Below, piece by piece: positions 59,642 to 59,697 of a DNA stretch of 59,697 bases. The stretch comes from Gemmatimonadota bacterium (GTDB lineage Bacteria > Gemmatimonadota > Gemmatimonadetes > Longimicrobiales > Gaopeijiaceae), in the NCBI GenBank assembly GCA_022560615.1, contig JADFSR010000024.1:1-59697 (forward strand). The letters are read 5' to 3'. Under the pieces are notes generated by a model. It was not told the DNA's origin and ran no database searches. It saw nothing but the letters and a program-made list of their open reading frames with translations. The number at the start of each line of letters is the position of its first letter. Position 1 is the stretch's first letter. Made by a program: the position numbers and the translations under genes.

Positions 59642-59697
59642 ATTCGCCGGTGGCTGGACGGCCGCTACCGCATCGAGCGTGAACTCGGTGAGGGCGG
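59642..59697 (+). CDS. 5' edge of a likely Ser/Thr protein kinase gene
   Basis: The last 56 bases encode IRRWLDGRYRIERELGEGG in frame. RYRIERELGxGG is the common opening of bacterial Pkn-type kinases and their glycine-rich loop. No ATG is visible in frame before this point; a GTG at 59618 is possible but lies in the aminotransferase fragment, so the gene may be a fusion at a rearrangement point or start by a non-standard codon. The rest lies outside the window. Confidence 0.5.
   Translation, partial: MRRWLDGRYRIERELGEG

Noticed and set aside
1-59697. CRISPR arrays, rRNA and tRNA genes
   Set aside because: No spaced direct repeats of CRISPR type and no recognisable rRNA or tRNA sequence were found on reading both strands.

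Overview
The window is high-GC bacterial chromosome, densely packed. Many neighbouring genes overlap by 4 nt (ATGA, GTGA or TTGA, in which the start of one gene overlaps the stop of the previous one). The gene content suggests a heterotrophic, probably aerobic, Gram-negative bacterium: TonB-dependent receptors with carboxypeptidase-regulatory domains, many signal peptides ending in AxAQ, secreted amidohydrolases, an ECF sigma/zinc-finger anti-sigma pair, and a kinase-like start (RYRIERELGEGG) at the right edge. This profile fits Gemmatimonadota best. That placement is inferred from gene style; no rRNA or tRNA gene is present to confirm it.

Layout. 1-9.5 kb, mostly minus strand: an outer-membrane protein, a GYF-like domain membrane protein, two coupled secreted amidohydrolases (one a tandem fusion), and an M24 peptidase coupled to a HAD hydrolase. 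9.7-14.8 kb, plus strand: an ECF sigma factor, its anti-sigma factor, a TonB-dependent receptor and a PorV-like barrel. 14.9-19.1 kb: a MarR regulator, a broken VOC gene, a PA0069-type radical SAM protein, an HExxH protein and small membrane proteins. 19.2-21.5 kb, minus strand: a three-gene VTT-like/phospholipase-D/TPR operon. 21.7-26.9 kb, plus strand: a Rieske-GltB flavoprotein with an apparent one-base frameshift, a dienelactone hydrolase, a nucleotidyltransferase and a sodium:solute symporter.

26.9-35.6 kb, minus strand, is a long coupled operon: a small membrane protein, a plug-only receptor-like protein, an APC permease, an ACMSD-type amidohydrolase, a Tat-exported GH109-like glycosidase and galactokinase, followed by a diheme cytochrome c and a very divergent NorB-like heme-copper protein. 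35.6-42.5 kb, minus strand, encodes a molybdopterin complex: a fused four-cluster ferredoxin/NrfD subunit, a large subunit with no visible Tat signal, a TorD chaperone and a SulP transporter. 42.6-45.1 kb holds a second GYF-like protein, clearly homologous to the one at 1.6-3.1 kb, and two small unknown genes. 45.2-50.1 kb, minus strand, encodes a PaoABC-like molybdenum hydroxylase (Tat-exported 2Fe-2S subunit, Mo subunit, FAD subunit) plus a membrane cytochrome b that could pass its electrons to quinone.

50.3-57.5 kb: a secreted TPR protein, polyphosphate kinase, a kinase-fold/Omp85-barrel fusion and a small membrane protein. 57.6 kb to the end is a mosaic: a 5'-truncated ISAzo13-type transposase, a DUF374 acyltransferase, out-of-order fragments of a DegT-type aminotransferase and the beginning of a likely Ser/Thr kinase. 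No CRISPR array, tRNA, rRNA or complete insertion sequence was seen.
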